DNA of 64,000 nucleotides from Anatilimnocola aggregata. GTDB taxonomy: Bacteria > Planctomycetota > Planctomycetia > Pirellulales > Pirellulaceae. Under the pieces are notes generated by a model. The model saw only the letters and a list, made by a program, of their open reading frames with translations. It was not told the DNA's origin and did no database searches. Within the stretch, counting starts at the first letter, position 1, and the number at the start of each line of letters is the position of its first letter. Position numbers and translations under genes: made by a program. The stretch spans positions 1,674,001 through 1,738,000 of the forward strand of contig NZ_CP036274.1 of NCBI RefSeq assembly GCF_007747655.1. The letters run 5' to 3'. Positions 53,147-63,500 of the stretch are shown here, in pieces.

Positions 53147-54232
53147 TTAATCCCCGAACCGCATCAGTTCGCGGCCACCTTCAATTTGTCGGATGATGCC
53201 ACCATAGCTGCCGACCATGAACGCGCTGCTATCGGGATTGAAGCTGAAGCGAGCGGGGTCTTTCTCGGGGCGAAAGGTGTCGTCAGCACCCCGAGTGAGA
53301 TAGGTGCGGAAGGTTCCCTTCTCGAACGTAAAGCGGCCCGCTTCTTCGCCACTGGGCAACTTCCAGATGACGACGTCGCCATTGTCCTGGCAACCCGCGG
53401 CGAGGTACTTGCCGTCGGGCGAGAAGAACGGATGAGCAATCCCCTTCACGCCTGTTTGCAAACGCGTTTGGGGTGTGAGATTGACCAGATCCCAGATCAG
53501 CACATTGCCGCCATCGTGGCCGGTGGCGAGGTGGACAGTATCCGGGGCAATCGCCACTCGAAAAAAGGGCTGAGTCAATGGCTGCGAGGTTTGGACTAAC
53601 TTGCCGGTCGCGATTTCACATTTGCGAATCAGGTATTGGTCTGGCCCCTCTTTCTGCGTTTCGCGGCAGACGCCAATGAGGGACGTGCCATCGAGCGGGA
53701 ACGCCACGCTGACGCAGCCGCCGAGGGGTTTGATCTGGTGCTCTTTGCTCCAGTCGTTCCGGTCGTAGATCACACACTTGCTGCGACTGACGACGGCCAG
53801 TTTTTCGCCGTCGGCCGAAAACTCGAAGGCATGGCAGCGGTCGAGCACTTTCACCACTCGGCCGCTGGTGGCGTCCCACAAGCGAACCTCGTGCATCGGC
53901 ACTCCATCGGGAGTGGCGAACAAGCGGGCAGCAGCGAGCAAGGTGCCATCGGGCGAAAAGGCGAGTTGGGTCAGGTCGCCAAACATTTCCATGCGAGCGA
54001 GGCGCTTGCCCGTTCCCACATCCCAAATGGCGACGACCGCGCACTTGCGAACATCGGGGTGAGGCCGCGGCGGAAAGCTGCCATCGGACATGCCGGAGCA
54101 ACCAGTGGCCACGACGGTGCCACTGGGCGAAAACGCGACCGTTTGCGGGTCGCGCACCGGCACGAACGGGGCTGCGAATACTTGGAGTGTAGTACAGCCA
54201 AGTAAGGCAACAGAGAGAAGTATGGTTCGCAT
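53147..54232 (-). CDS. Exported WD40-repeat protein
   Basis: ATG 54232 gives 361 residues; the longer frame to 54385 is not supported. The start MRTILLSVALLGCTTLQVFAA is a signal peptide, with a Cys in a lipobox-like ALLGC that could make it a lipoprotein. At least seven WD40-like units follow, such as VAFSPSGTVVATGCS, LAFSPDGTLLAAARLFATP, FEFSADGEKLAVVSR, VAIAPDTVHLATGHDGGNVLIWDL, PFFSPDGKYLAAGCQDNGDVVIWKL and FSFNPDSSAFMVGS. It is probably a periplasmic protein-interaction platform. Confidence 0.85.
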   Translation of the reverse strand: MRTILLSVALLGCTTLQVFAAPFVPVRDPQTVAFSPSGTVVATGCSGMSDGSFPPRPHPDVRKCAVVAIWDVGTGKRLARMEMFGDLTQLAFSPDGTLLAAARLFATPDGVPMHEVRLWDATSGRVVKVLDRCHAFEFSADGEKLAVVSRSKCVIYDRNDWSKEHQIKPLGGCVSVAFPLDGTSLIGVCRETQKEGPDQYLIRKCEIATGKLVQTSQPLTQPFFRVAIAPDTVHLATGHDGGNVLIWDLVNLTPQTRLQTGVKGIAHPFFSPDGKYLAAGCQDNGDVVIWKLPSGEEAGRFTFEKGTFRTYLTRGADDTFRPEKDPARFSFNPDSSAFMVGSYGGIIRQIEGGRELMRFGD

Positions 54233-54579
54233 GGCGCGAGATGCCTGGCGGTGTTGGCTATGGAGGAAGGAACCGAACCGAATCGGCAACTCCCAGAATA
54301 CCGTAACGGGCCGGTGATGACGAACAGTTTCCGGCGGATGCGTGCGGAGAAGTTGGGTTGTTTGAGGTTGACTAGGCGGATCCATTCAGCCCAGGTGCTG
54401 CGGTTGGGTGGGCCTCACCTCAACTACTTCCAGCGAGACTGGGGAGCCGATCGTGCGATTCGCCCCACTCTACCCACGAATGATCGCCGCCAGTGCGCGC
54501 GTGAACGATTCCATCGCGCGCCAAGGTGTGACCTAAACTTGCCGGGAACAGGTCTGCATGCCTGCGCAACGTAGCGATT
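54233..54579. other. Divergent intergenic region
   Basis: A 347-base region separates the WD40 gene (minus) from the gene at 54580 (plus). It must carry both promoters. It has GC-rich short repeats (CAACTAC, GGTGGGCCTCACC), but no tRNA, long palindrome or convincing gene. Confidence 0.4.
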
Positions 54580-55236
54580 ATGTCGATTACAACCAAGCCA
54601 ACGACGACCGACTTTCAAGCTGCCGATCGCAGCTTGCAGAACCGGCGCGTGCTGATCGCGCCCCTCTGCCTTTGCCTGGTTGCCGCGCTGCATGGGTACC
54701 GCGTGATGACGCTTGGCCAAACGCCCTGGAAAGGGGGCGGCTTCGGCATGTTCTCGACCATCGATGGCGAGAATGCCCGCTCTGTCCGCTGCTGGCTGGT
54801 CACCGAGCAAGGCGAGCGGGCCCTGGAGTTGCCCGCCGAACTGACCAAGCGGGCCGACGAACTGCGCGCCGCGCCGAGTCAGGATTCCCTGCAATACCTG
54901 GCCACTCGGCTGAGCAAGCGGCAATGGATCGATCCCGTTCTGGCCCACGAGCAACTGGCTGCCCTCCTGCAAGCTGAGCCACCCGGCCAACCACTGACGG
55001 CCATCCGCCTGCACGAACTGCGGCAACAGAAACTGGCCGTCATCGACTTGGCCACAAAATCAGCCCGCACAACTCCGCTCACTTCTCTGCCACGCGGCGC
55101 AGAAAGTTCATCGGCAGTTCCCTTCAGGGCGGTGCGCGTCGAGTTGTGGAAGTACAGCATGCCCGCAGGAACCAACAATCTCGAAAACAAGCTGCTCCTT
55201 TCGGCCACAAAATTCCTCGAGGAGCCAGCCCAATGA
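54580..55236 (+). CDS. Hypothetical protein with N-terminal membrane helix
   Basis: The 218-residue protein has a hydrophobic segment at about residues 24-41 (VLIAPLCLCLVAALHGYRV). A soluble part follows, with GQTPWKGGGFGMFSTIDGENARSVRCWLV and a Leu/Ala-rich helical middle. No known motif was recognised; WKGGGFGMFSTID looks conserved and functional. Its stop overlaps the next start as ATGA, so the two form a coupled pair, probably with a joint envelope role. Transcribed divergently from the WD40 gene. Confidence 0.65.
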   Translation: MSITTKPTTTDFQAADRSLQNRRVLIAPLCLCLVAALHGYRVMTLGQTPWKGGGFGMFSTIDGENARSVRCWLVTEQGERALELPAELTKRADELRAAPSQDSLQYLATRLSKRQWIDPVLAHEQLAALLQAEPPGQPLTAIRLHELRQQKLAVIDLATKSARTTPLTSLPRGAESSSAVPFRAVRVELWKYSMPAGTNNLENKLLLSATKFLEEPAQ

Positions 55237-56156
55237 TCGCTGTCTCTCCGCCGACCATTTCGCAATCAGGCTTCGCTTCGCTCTCGCAGCGGCGCTGGCT
55301 GGCGCTCGATCCGCTGGTGATTCTGCCTCCGCTCACGATCTTGCACTTGCTCGTTCACGCGCCGCAGGCCTGGTACCTGAGCGTGTTGCTGGTTCCCCTC
55401 TTCGCGCTCGGGCTGATCTTTCGTCGCTGGTTGCATGCCCCGGCGTTTTGGTACGTTACCGCGATGCTGCTGGGGGCCACGGTCTATTTCAATTGGGAAT
55501 CGGCCGACAATCACAAGTATCTGTTCGTCTATTGGACACTGGCCCTCTGCTGCACGTTCTCGCTCCCCAAATCAGAATGGGGCGAGTCGCTCGCCCGCAC
55601 TAGCCGACTCCTCATTGCCTTGTGCATGATCCTGGCAACTGTTTGGAAAATCACCACGCCCCAATACATCGACGCGCGGTTCTTTACGTTCGAACTCCTA
55701 GTCGATGAGCGGTTCGCCCATTTCACGTCGTGGACCACTGGAGTTCCGCTCTCCACACTCGCCGAGAATCGCGACCTGCGCGAACAACTGATCCGCGGCC
55801 ACTTCCCAGGTCTCACGCAAGTGACGCTCGCTGGCGGCGCGCAAGTCGCGCCCCTGGCCATGTTTCTCACTTGGTGGACGGTGCTGATCGAAGGACTGCT
55901 CGGCATTCTCTTCTTTTTGCCCAAATCCAATCGGATTAAGCACACGCGCAACGCGCTGCTGATTCTGTTCGCCGTGACAACCTACAGCGTCGCGCCGGTG
56001 CGGGGCTTTGGCTGGATGCTGATGCTGCTCGGCCTGGCGCAGTGCGAATACGAAGATCGCACCTACCGCTGGGGCTACCTCGCCGCGCTGCTACTAATTC
56101 AGGCCTACACCATTCCCATCGGGCAACTGATCGGCATCTTCAGCGGCTCGCCGTAG
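55233..56156 (+). CDS. Polytopic membrane protein of unknown function (weak HTTM-like)
   Basis: ATG 55233 overlaps the previous stop. The 307-residue protein has about eight hydrophobic segments (LVILPPLTILHLLVH, YLSVLLVPLFALGLIF, YVTAMLLGATVYFNW, YLFVYWTLALCCTF, LIALCMILATVWKI, LAMFLTWWTVLIEGLLGILFFL, ALLILFAVTTYSVAP, WGYLAALLLIQAYTIP). Features such as NWESADNHKYLFVYW and ITTPQYIDARFFTF resemble, weakly, horizontally transferred transmembrane (HTTM)/vitamin-K-carboxylase-like proteins. It is coupled to the upstream WKGGGFGMF protein. Function not known. Confidence 0.65.
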   Translation: MIAVSPPTISQSGFASLSQRRWLALDPLVILPPLTILHLLVHAPQAWYLSVLLVPLFALGLIFRRWLHAPAFWYVTAMLLGATVYFNWESADNHKYLFVYWTLALCCTFSLPKSEWGESLARTSRLLIALCMILATVWKITTPQYIDARFFTFELLVDERFAHFTSWTTGVPLSTLAENRDLREQLIRGHFPGLTQVTLAGGAQVAPLAMFLTWWTVLIEGLLGILFFLPKSNRIKHTRNALLILFAVTTYSVAPVRGFGWMLMLLGLAQCEYEDRTYRWGYLAALLLIQAYTIPIGQLIGIFSGSP

Positions 56157-56173
56157 CAGAGTGATTTTCGGCG

Positions 56174-57457
56174 TTAGCTCTTCTTGCTGATGTCGTAGCA
56201 GAAGATCTTGTCCTGCTCGCGCAGGTAGAGTTTGCCATCGACGATCACGGGGTGCGACCAACTGGGGCGCTCACCGCCGCCGGGAATCTTAAAGCTGCTG
56301 ACTTCGATGTAGTCTTCGGGAGTAGCCTTGGCCAAGACCATCGTGCCGTCGGCAAAGCGAATGTAGAGCCGGTCATCGGCTGCTACGAACGAAGCCGACT
56401 TCTTACCGCTGCCCCGCTTCTTCCACTTGATTTCGCCAGTCATCAGGTCGGCACACCAGGGAATTCCTTGATCGTCGGAATCGCCGTACAGATATTCGCC
56501 GACGAGAACGATACCGCCGTGCTTGTTGGCGAGGGCCGAATTGATCGGGAAGATCTCTTCGACTTCTACCTTCCCGTCACCGACTGCTTTTTGTTTGAGC
56601 AGAGCACCACCGCGCTTGTATCCCGCGGCGAAGAAGACGAGATCACCGCGAACGATTGGCGTGGGAATGACGGCAGTTGTTTTGTCGATTGGGTAGTGCC
56701 AGAGCTTTTCGCCATCGCTGGCGCGCGCACCCAAGGCACCGCTAGCCGTTGTTTGCACATAGACCTTCGTGCCACCGATCTCGGCGATCACAATCGAGGC
56801 GTGCCCCGCTCCGCGATCGTCGGCCAAGGGGGACTTCCAAATCGTCTCGCCGGTTTTCTTATCGAGGGCGACCATCGTCGCGCTGCTGCCGCCGGGTGTG
56901 CAGATCAAGCGGTCGCCGTCGATCAGCACCGATTCGCTATAGCCCCAGTTGTCTCCCTTCTTCCCGCCAAAGTCGCTCTTGAGATTCTTCCGCCACAGTT
57001 CATGGCCGTCGTTCGCGTCGCAGGCAATCAAATCGGCATGAGCAGTGAGAATATAGACCGACGAGCCATCGACGGTCGGTGTGCTGCGCGAGCTTTGCCA
57101 ATTCTCTTGGCCGTTCGTCCAGGCCTTGCCCGTTTTGGTCTTCCACAAGGGCTTGCCATCGGCCTGATTAAAGCAAAGGAGATATTCGTCCTTATCTTCG
57201 GCGGTCGATGGACCGTCGCCGAGCGTATAGATCTTGCCGCCGGCAATCGCCAGGCTCGAGTAGCCACGACCAGCGCCGCTGGCTTCCCAGGCCAGCGCGG
57301 GCCCTGCACTGGGCCACTCTTGCAGCAGCGACTTCTCCGGCGATACAGCCGTGCGTCCCGACCCGCGAAATGTGGGCCAAGAATCAGCAGCGGGACAAAC
57401 AGTCGTTAGTAAAGTGAAAGCAGCCAAGAGGCTGCTGGCGAACAAGCGAATGCTCAT
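56174..57457 (-). CDS. PQQ-type beta-propeller protein (BamB/quinoprotein-like), exported
   Basis: ATG 57457 gives 427 residues, with a signal peptide (MSIRLFASSLLAAFTLLTTVCPAADSW). Propeller blades are visible: WPTFRGSGRTAVSPE, GGKIYTLGDG, ADGKPLWKTKTGKAW, SSVYILTAHADLIACDANDGHELWR, GETIWKSPL, GEKLWHY, GDLVFFAAGYKRGG and GKLYLREQDKIFCYD. Such proteins resemble PQQ-dependent quinoprotein or BamB-like folds, abundant in planctomycetes; catalytic PQQ ligands were not identified, so an enzymatic role is uncertain. Minus strand, convergent with the membrane-protein pair. Confidence 0.82.
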   Translation of the reverse strand: MSIRLFASSLLAAFTLLTTVCPAADSWPTFRGSGRTAVSPEKSLLQEWPSAGPALAWEASGAGRGYSSLAIAGGKIYTLGDGPSTAEDKDEYLLCFNQADGKPLWKTKTGKAWTNGQENWQSSRSTPTVDGSSVYILTAHADLIACDANDGHELWRKNLKSDFGGKKGDNWGYSESVLIDGDRLICTPGGSSATMVALDKKTGETIWKSPLADDRGAGHASIVIAEIGGTKVYVQTTASGALGARASDGEKLWHYPIDKTTAVIPTPIVRGDLVFFAAGYKRGGALLKQKAVGDGKVEVEEIFPINSALANKHGGIVLVGEYLYGDSDDQGIPWCADLMTGEIKWKKRGSGKKSASFVAADDRLYIRFADGTMVLAKATPEDYIEVSSFKIPGGGERPSWSHPVIVDGKLYLREQDKIFCYDISKKS

Positions 57458-57601
57458 GGATCGAAGTACCTGCGGCGGAGCGGGATAAACAAAGGCTGTG
57501 ACCAAGATGCACAACCAGCCCTGATTATGCGCTGCAGCCACTGCGGCGGGGGAGGCAGCTGGGAAGAAGTTGCGGCGATTTCGTCCGCCCGAGGACTCGA
57601 A

Positions 57602-58525
57602 CTATTCCCGCTGGCCGCGAACCGACCAGAAGCGCTCAGAGGGCATGACCATGGAAGTAATTCGCAGGCCGAACTTTTCGCCGACCTTCACTGCTTCGCC
57701 CACCGCGAACTCGTGCTCGCCCACAGCCAGCGACAACGGCTGTTCGCACGATTGATCGAACTGAATGATCGACCCCGGGCCGATTTCCAAAATCCGACCG
57801 ACGGGTAGCTGGGTTGTGGCCAGTGAAGCCACAATCGGCACCTTAATCTTCAGCAAGCTGCGGGTGTAGGAAGGGAGTGCCGGAATGCCGTCTTCAAAAT
57901 CCTGACTAACGGGTGCTGCGGGCGCGCGTAGTACATTGGCAAAACGTCCCCCCGCAGGTGTGGCCACTGCAGCCGCGGGCACAAAGACCGGTTCGCTGAT
58001 TGCCGGAGCGGCTGCAGCCGGAGCTCCGGCAGAGAGGAGGAGTTGATGATCGGCCACGCCAATCAAGACCGCGGGCAGGCTCTTGCTTCCGAATTGAATT
58101 GTGAGCGGCAGAACTTCGGGCGCTGCCGTCGCCTGGCAACGAAGTAGCGCTTCTTGCAGGTTCTCGAGGCGGGCCGTTTGATCGCTAGTGGGCATGAGTG
58201 CTTCGGGAAGCAGGATCATGCCGAACTCTTGCGAGAGCGTGGCGAGTTTGCTTTTGCCCGTGGCATCTGGCGCGGCGATCCACCCCGGCAGCGCGCCTTC
58301 GCCATCGGCCACTAACAGGGCATAAGCCCCGGCAGCCTGATTGAGCACGACCGCGAGTCCCGCGTGATTCCAGGCATCCTGAGCAACGAGAGTCAGCAGG
58401 TCCGCTTTTTCACCGAGCGTGAATTCGCACTTCTCGCCGAAGGCCCGTTGCCACGCTTCGGCAGCTTCGCCCGCGCCATTGCGACAGGCCGTAACGATCT
58501 CGGCAGTGATGAGTGGCGACGACAT
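57602..58525 (-). CDS. FliN/FliM-like SPOA-domain protein
   Basis: The 307-residue protein ends with a SPOA (surface presentation of antigens) domain at about residues 222-297: LKIKVPIVASLATTQLPVGRILEIGPGSIIQFDQSCEQPLSLAVGEHEFAVGEAVKVGEKFGLRITSM. It matches the FliN/FliM C-terminus (V.V.LG....I..IL.L..G.VI.L....P...V.....GE.V..G..G..I). The N-terminal two thirds are Ala-rich, with LTLVAQDAWNHAGLAVVLNQAAGAYALLVADGEG, like a FliY/CheC-type region, but no CheC phosphatase motif was seen. No flagellar or type III secretion genes are in the window. It may serve a switch complex encoded elsewhere. Confidence 0.72.
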   Translation of the reverse strand: MSSPLITAEIVTACRNGAGEAAEAWQRAFGEKCEFTLGEKADLLTLVAQDAWNHAGLAVVLNQAAGAYALLVADGEGALPGWIAAPDATGKSKLATLSQEFGMILLPEALMPTSDQTARLENLQEALLRCQATAAPEVLPLTIQFGSKSLPAVLIGVADHQLLLSAGAPAAAAPAISEPVFVPAAAVATPAGGRFANVLRAPAAPVSQDFEDGIPALPSYTRSLLKIKVPIVASLATTQLPVGRILEIGPGSIIQFDQSCEQPLSLAVGEHEFAVGEAVKVGEKFGLRITSMVMPSERFWSVRGQRE

Positions 58526-58805
58526 ACGACAGCTGAACGCGGAGTGAGCGAACTCGACTAGCAGACGACGTGACTTCTTCTCTGCATATCGGCAGTCGAG
58601 CCGGCAAACTTCGCCCGGTCGTTAAAGTGCGTCCGTTCTGCCCGCTTCACGCTAGCGATGCTGGCAATTGCACGACCGAACTTACCCCGAATTTCGGCAC
58701 AAACGATTTTGCGGGTGTATTCGTTAAGGTCATTCTGCCGAAAGAAAGAAAACGGCGCGCGGGAAATGCGCCGCTTGGGACGACTCTATTGCAAGGTGTT
58801 CGAAC

Positions 58806-60278
58806 ATGGTCGTGCGAACTTCCCTCACTTCGCTTGTGATCTTCGCGGCAGCGATTGCTTCGGCAGTTGCCCAGGATCAGATGCCTTGGGTCGAAGAGTT
58901 TCCGCAGGCTTGCCAACAGGCAAGTGCCGAAGGGAAGCTCGTGCTGCTCCACTTCTATTCCGACGACTGCCCGCCCTGCGTCAAAGTCGAGAAGAACGTG
59001 TTCAGCCGGCAAGATGTCGCAGCAACCGTCGGCAAAAACTACGTGCCGATGAAGATTCATGCTCGCAAGAATCCGGAACTTGCCACCAAGTACAACGTGC
59101 GTCAGTGGCCGACCGATGTTTTCGTGACTCCAAGCGGCCAGGAAGTGTTTCGCACCGTCAGCCCACAGACCCCGCTCGAATACACCAACTTGATGAACAG
59201 CGTAGCTGCCCAGACCGGTGTTGGTCTTGGTCGCAATGGTAACAATCTGCCGCCGCACCAGCAGATCGCTGCCAATCAAGCTGCCCCGAATCAACCCGGA
59301 GCGATTCCTGGAGCCCCGGCCCCGAATGGTCCGTGGGTGATGCCTGCTCCGCGTGACGCCATTGCCCAGGTAAGCGCTCAAGCCAATTCGCAGGCTCAAT
59401 GGGTGACGAACGGCGCTTCTTCGGCCGCTCAGCAATATGCGCAGCAAACTCAGCAGAACGTGCAACAAGCCCAGCAAAACCTGCAGCAGTCGGGCCAACA
59501 GTCGTGGCAATTTGCCCAGGCTCAAGCCGGCGCAGCGGTGAATCAAACGACTCAGGCCCTGGATCAAACCTATCAAGCCACGCAACAGGCTGCTCAACAA
59601 GCGGCCCAAGCGACGCACGATTCGACACAAGCCGCGGCCAACAACGCCAAAGAAGTATTGAACCGCTACACTACGCCGATGACGGCACCACCTGCCGCGG
59701 TCGCCGGCAATCCGGCTGGCTTTGCCCCGTGGCAACCCGCGGCTGCTCCGCCGCAACAGCCCGCCGTTCAACCTGTTTCGGCTCAGGCCTATCAGCCTGT
59801 CTCGCCAACCCAAACCTTGGCTCCGAATGCCGTCGGCACTGCTTCGCCTTACGAATCGAATCCCGCGCTCGCACCGCCCCCTGCCGCGGCCTTGGCCAGT
59901 GGCACCTATCCCATCGTGATGGAAGGCTTCTGCCCTGTCACGCTGCTTAGCAAGAAAGAATGGAAGAAGGGGCAGCCTGAGTTCGGCGCGGTCCATCGCC
60001 GTCGCACGTTCCTGTTCGCTTCGGCCGAAGCTCAGCAAACGTTCCTCGCCGACCCCGATCGCTACAGCCCCGTGATGGTCGGCTACGATCCCGTCAAGTT
60101 CATGCAAACCGGCGAACTGATCGACGGTCGCGCTACGTTCGGTCTGACCTATCGCAAGCAGATTTATCTCTTTAGCGACGATGCCTCGCTCAAGACCTTC
60201 TGGCAAAATCCTCGCCAGTTCACCGACGGCCTACGACAAGCCATGACGCAGAACGAACGGGGCACCACCATTCGCTAG
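58806..60278 (+). CDS. Exported thioredoxin-fold protein with Gln-rich linker and YHS-like C-terminus
   Basis: The 490-residue protein has a signal peptide (MVVRTSLTSLVIFAAAIASAVA). A thioredoxin domain follows, with CPPC at residues 55-58 (HFYSDDCPPCVKVEKNVF) and the cis-Pro in VRQWPTDVFV. Residues 135-365 are Gln/Ala/Pro-rich and repetitive (QQTQQNVQQAQQNLQQ, TQQAAQQAAQAT). The C-terminal 110 residues (GFCPVTLLSKKEWKKGQ, GAVHRRRTFLFASAEAQQTFLADPDRYSPVM and a second copy-like GYDPVKFMQTGELIDGRATFGLTYRKQIYLFSDDASLKTF) resemble YHS domains. This suggests thiol-disulfide or metal chemistry in the envelope. Confidence 0.8.
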   Translation: MVVRTSLTSLVIFAAAIASAVAQDQMPWVEEFPQACQQASAEGKLVLLHFYSDDCPPCVKVEKNVFSRQDVAATVGKNYVPMKIHARKNPELATKYNVRQWPTDVFVTPSGQEVFRTVSPQTPLEYTNLMNSVAAQTGVGLGRNGNNLPPHQQIAANQAAPNQPGAIPGAPAPNGPWVMPAPRDAIAQVSAQANSQAQWVTNGASSAAQQYAQQTQQNVQQAQQNLQQSGQQSWQFAQAQAGAAVNQTTQALDQTYQATQQAAQQAAQATHDSTQAAANNAKEVLNRYTTPMTAPPAAVAGNPAGFAPWQPAAAPPQQPAVQPVSAQAYQPVSPTQTLAPNAVGTASPYESNPALAPPPAAALASGTYPIVMEGFCPVTLLSKKEWKKGQPEFGAVHRRRTFLFASAEAQQTFLADPDRYSPVMVGYDPVKFMQTGELIDGRATFGLTYRKQIYLFSDDASLKTFWQNPRQFTDGLRQAMTQNERGTTIR

Positions 60279-60528
60279 GCTTTGGTCCGACGGCTGAGAT
60301 ATTCCTTCAGTAGTCCGTTTGTGCGGCTTGTATCGGCCGCGCGCTATCTGACAATCGTTCAGCGCTAGTCGTTACCAGCGTTGTCCCTTTCCTGCTCAGC
60401 AGATTCTCGCTGACGCGCGCAATTTATGTGGCACATTACAAGTGAGCTACATCGATTGCTGACGGGCGGTTGGCCGTGTTGCGCGCGTTTGCGCGTGATC
60501 GCCCCGCCCGGAAAGGAAGCCTTCCGCC

Positions 60529-63500
60529 GTGCCAGCCGTCCTCCGCAAAGCGTCTGAACCTATTCCGGGCTACCGCCTCGTCCAACGCGTCGGCGCGGGT
60601 GGCTATGGCGAAGTCTGGACGGCAGAAGCGCCGGGCGGACTCATCAAGGCGATCAAGTTCGTCTACGGACTGCTCGACGAAGACCGCGGCTCGCGCGAAA
60701 TGAAGGCCCTGCAGCGCATCAAGGGCGTGCGACATCCGTTCTTGCTCTCAATCGAGCGGATCGAGATTATCGACGGTCAGTTGATCTTCGTCACCGAGCT
60801 TGCAGACAACAGCCTGAAGGATCGCTTCGACCAATGCCGCAAGGAAGGCCGGCCCGGCATCCCGCGCGACGAATTGTTGCAACACCTGCGCGATACGGCC
60901 GATGCGCTCGACTACATGAACGAGCATCACACGTTGCAGCATCTCGATGTGAAGCCGGAAAATCTGCTGCTTGTTGGTGGACGCGTCAAGGTGGCCGACT
61001 TCGGGCTCGTTAAGGATCTGCACGAAGCGGCCGCGTCGATGATGGGCGGCCTGACGCCCATTTACGCGCCGCCTGAAGTCTTCGAAGGACGACCGACCAA
61101 GTTCAGCGATCAATACAGCCTGGCGATTGTCTATCAAGAGATGCTCAGTGGAGTGTTGCCATTTCCCGGCAAGACAGCTGCGCAACTGGCAGCTCAGCAC
61201 TTGAACGCGCGCCCGCGGATGGCGGCGCTCCCCGAGGCCGACCAACAAGTGATAGGCCGCAGCCTATCGAAAAATCCCAATGAGCGGTTCGCAAATTGCC
61301 GCGAGATGGTAGCTGCCCTCAACAAGGCCACGCAGCAGATTGTCGCCGCGCGCATGACACATGCCCGCAGCGAACTGATGAACGAAATGGGGAGGCACAT
61401 CACTCAAGGCGCGACGCAGGCGCATAATGCGGCCCCAGCGACTCATCAGCCAGCAGCGCCCGAAACGCCGTTGCCACCTCTTTCTTATGCCACCGAAGCT
61501 GCCCGCACTCCCGACCAGATGCTCGCTAGCCTGGACGAAGCCTCGCAGCAGGCCGACTCGATTCAAGAAGACAATCGGCTCGTGGCGTCGGCCGACGATC
61601 TGCACGTTGATCTGAAGCAGCGATTGCAAACCACCGATGTTCCGCCCCCGGAGTTCGACGTCCTCAATTGGTCCCCTCAGCCCACCTTGCTGATCGGCCT
61701 GGGGGGCATTGGCGGCAAAGTCCTCGGCCGGCTGAAGCAGATCTTTGCCGAGACGCCGCACGGCGCGCCATTGCAGACCTTGGTGCTCGATTCCGATCGC
61801 CGCGAATCACTCGAAAACTGTCCATCATCCCCTGGCACTACATTCCGGCCCGATGATTTCATGCACTTGCCGCTGCGCCGCAGCAGCGACTATCGGGACG
61901 ACTCGCGCCGCATGCTCGAGTGGCTCGGTCGTCGTTGGCTATACAACATTCCCCGCTCGCAGCAGACCGAAGGTCTGCGTCCGCTGGGTCGCCTGGCAAT
62001 GGTCGATCATGCAGACGAAATTTGGAAGTCGTTCCGCACATCGCTACAACGTTTAGCCCGCCCGATTCCGGGAAGTGACCAACCACAAACGCCCCGGGTC
62101 ATTGTCGTGGCCGGTTCGGGCGGCGGTACCGGCAGCGGCATGGTCATCGATATTGTCGTTGGGCTGCAGCAGTTGTTCGACGAATTAAAACTCAATGCCA
62201 GTGACCTGAGTGTAGTCTTGGCCCACACCACGCCGCGCACCGCCGCGGGAGTGCAATTGGCCACGGCCAACACCTGCGCCTTGCTCGCCGAATGGCAGCA
62301 TCAACTTCGCGCGGGTGGACAATTCCCCGGCGACCCGGCTTGCGGATTGACGCCGCGGACGATCGATCGTCCGCCGCGCACGCGCCTGATTCACATGGGA
62401 GAAGAACTCTCCAACGAAGATTTCGACACGGCCTGCGATTCGTTAGCCGATCTGATTGCACTCGAAGTTTCGACTCCTGTCGATAACTTTTTCCGCGCGA
62501 CCGCAGCTGCCGATCTCGTAAAGAGTTCCGCTTCGACCCAGGCACAATTTCGTACATCGGGACTGGTGCGAGTAGGTTTCACGCGCGATGACCTTGCCGC
62601 CCGTGCGGTTCGCCACCTCTGCTTCTCGCTCGTCGAACGTTGGTTGGGAAAGCCGAAATCGCAAGAATCGATTCGTGCAAGCAGTGCCGCGAAATCGACG
62701 AATATCTTGCCCTCGCGGCAGACGCAATCAGGCACCGATTGCCGTATGAAAGAGGCGTTTCTCGATCTACAAGCCCAGAAGCAGGCAACTGCCTGGGGAC
62801 TAGATACCGAAACGCTGATTAAACAATTGATCGAGTTTGCCGGCAGCCAGTTGGGTGGTAACCCCGACAGCTTCTTTCAAGAGTTGACGCAAACGCTGGC
62901 GAAAGAAGCAGGGACCGCCTCGCCCGTGCAACGCTGGCTGGCGACCACGACGGAACTGTTTGGCCCACGCACTTCGGAAGCAGTCGCCCCGGGACAAGAG
63001 AAAGGTGTTCCGGCCCTAGTGCAAGCCACCGAAGCTGCGTTGAAAGAACGAATCAACGCACTGAGCGCCACCCTTAAGGCTTGGCTGCTGCATTATCTGG
63101 ATGATCCCCAGCATCGCCTCTACGCCTCGCAAAAATCTCTTGGCTGGTTTCAAGCCCACTGCCGCAGCATGCTCGATCAGCTGCGCGATGTGCGCCGCCG
63201 CATCGCGCAGGAAACTGGCTCGCTTGAGCAGTACCTCGTCGCGCTGCCAACCGATTGGAAGAAGGCCAAGGCCAGCGTAAAAAAAGCTCAAGGGCCGGAT
63301 CCCGACCACGCTTTTCAACAGTTCTGCCGCCTTCGACTGCAAGACTTCGCTGCTCAACTGGCTGGTAAAATCGTTCAAGCGATGCAAGGGACGCTCAGCA
63401 GCGCCGGCGATCTGCTGGTCGATCTGCACCGCGAACTGCAGTTCCTCGCCTCCGTCTTCGATGACCAGGAAGAGTCCGGAGCAGTTCCTGCTACTCCCGC

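Noticed and set aside
56252-57409. 385-residue plus-strand frame opposite the PQQ-type propeller gene
   Set aside because: Antisense shadow of the propeller gene.
58647-60206. 519-residue minus-strand frame opposite the thioredoxin/YHS gene
   Set aside because: Arg/Gly-rich, repetitive translation caused by the Gln-rich repeats of the true gene.
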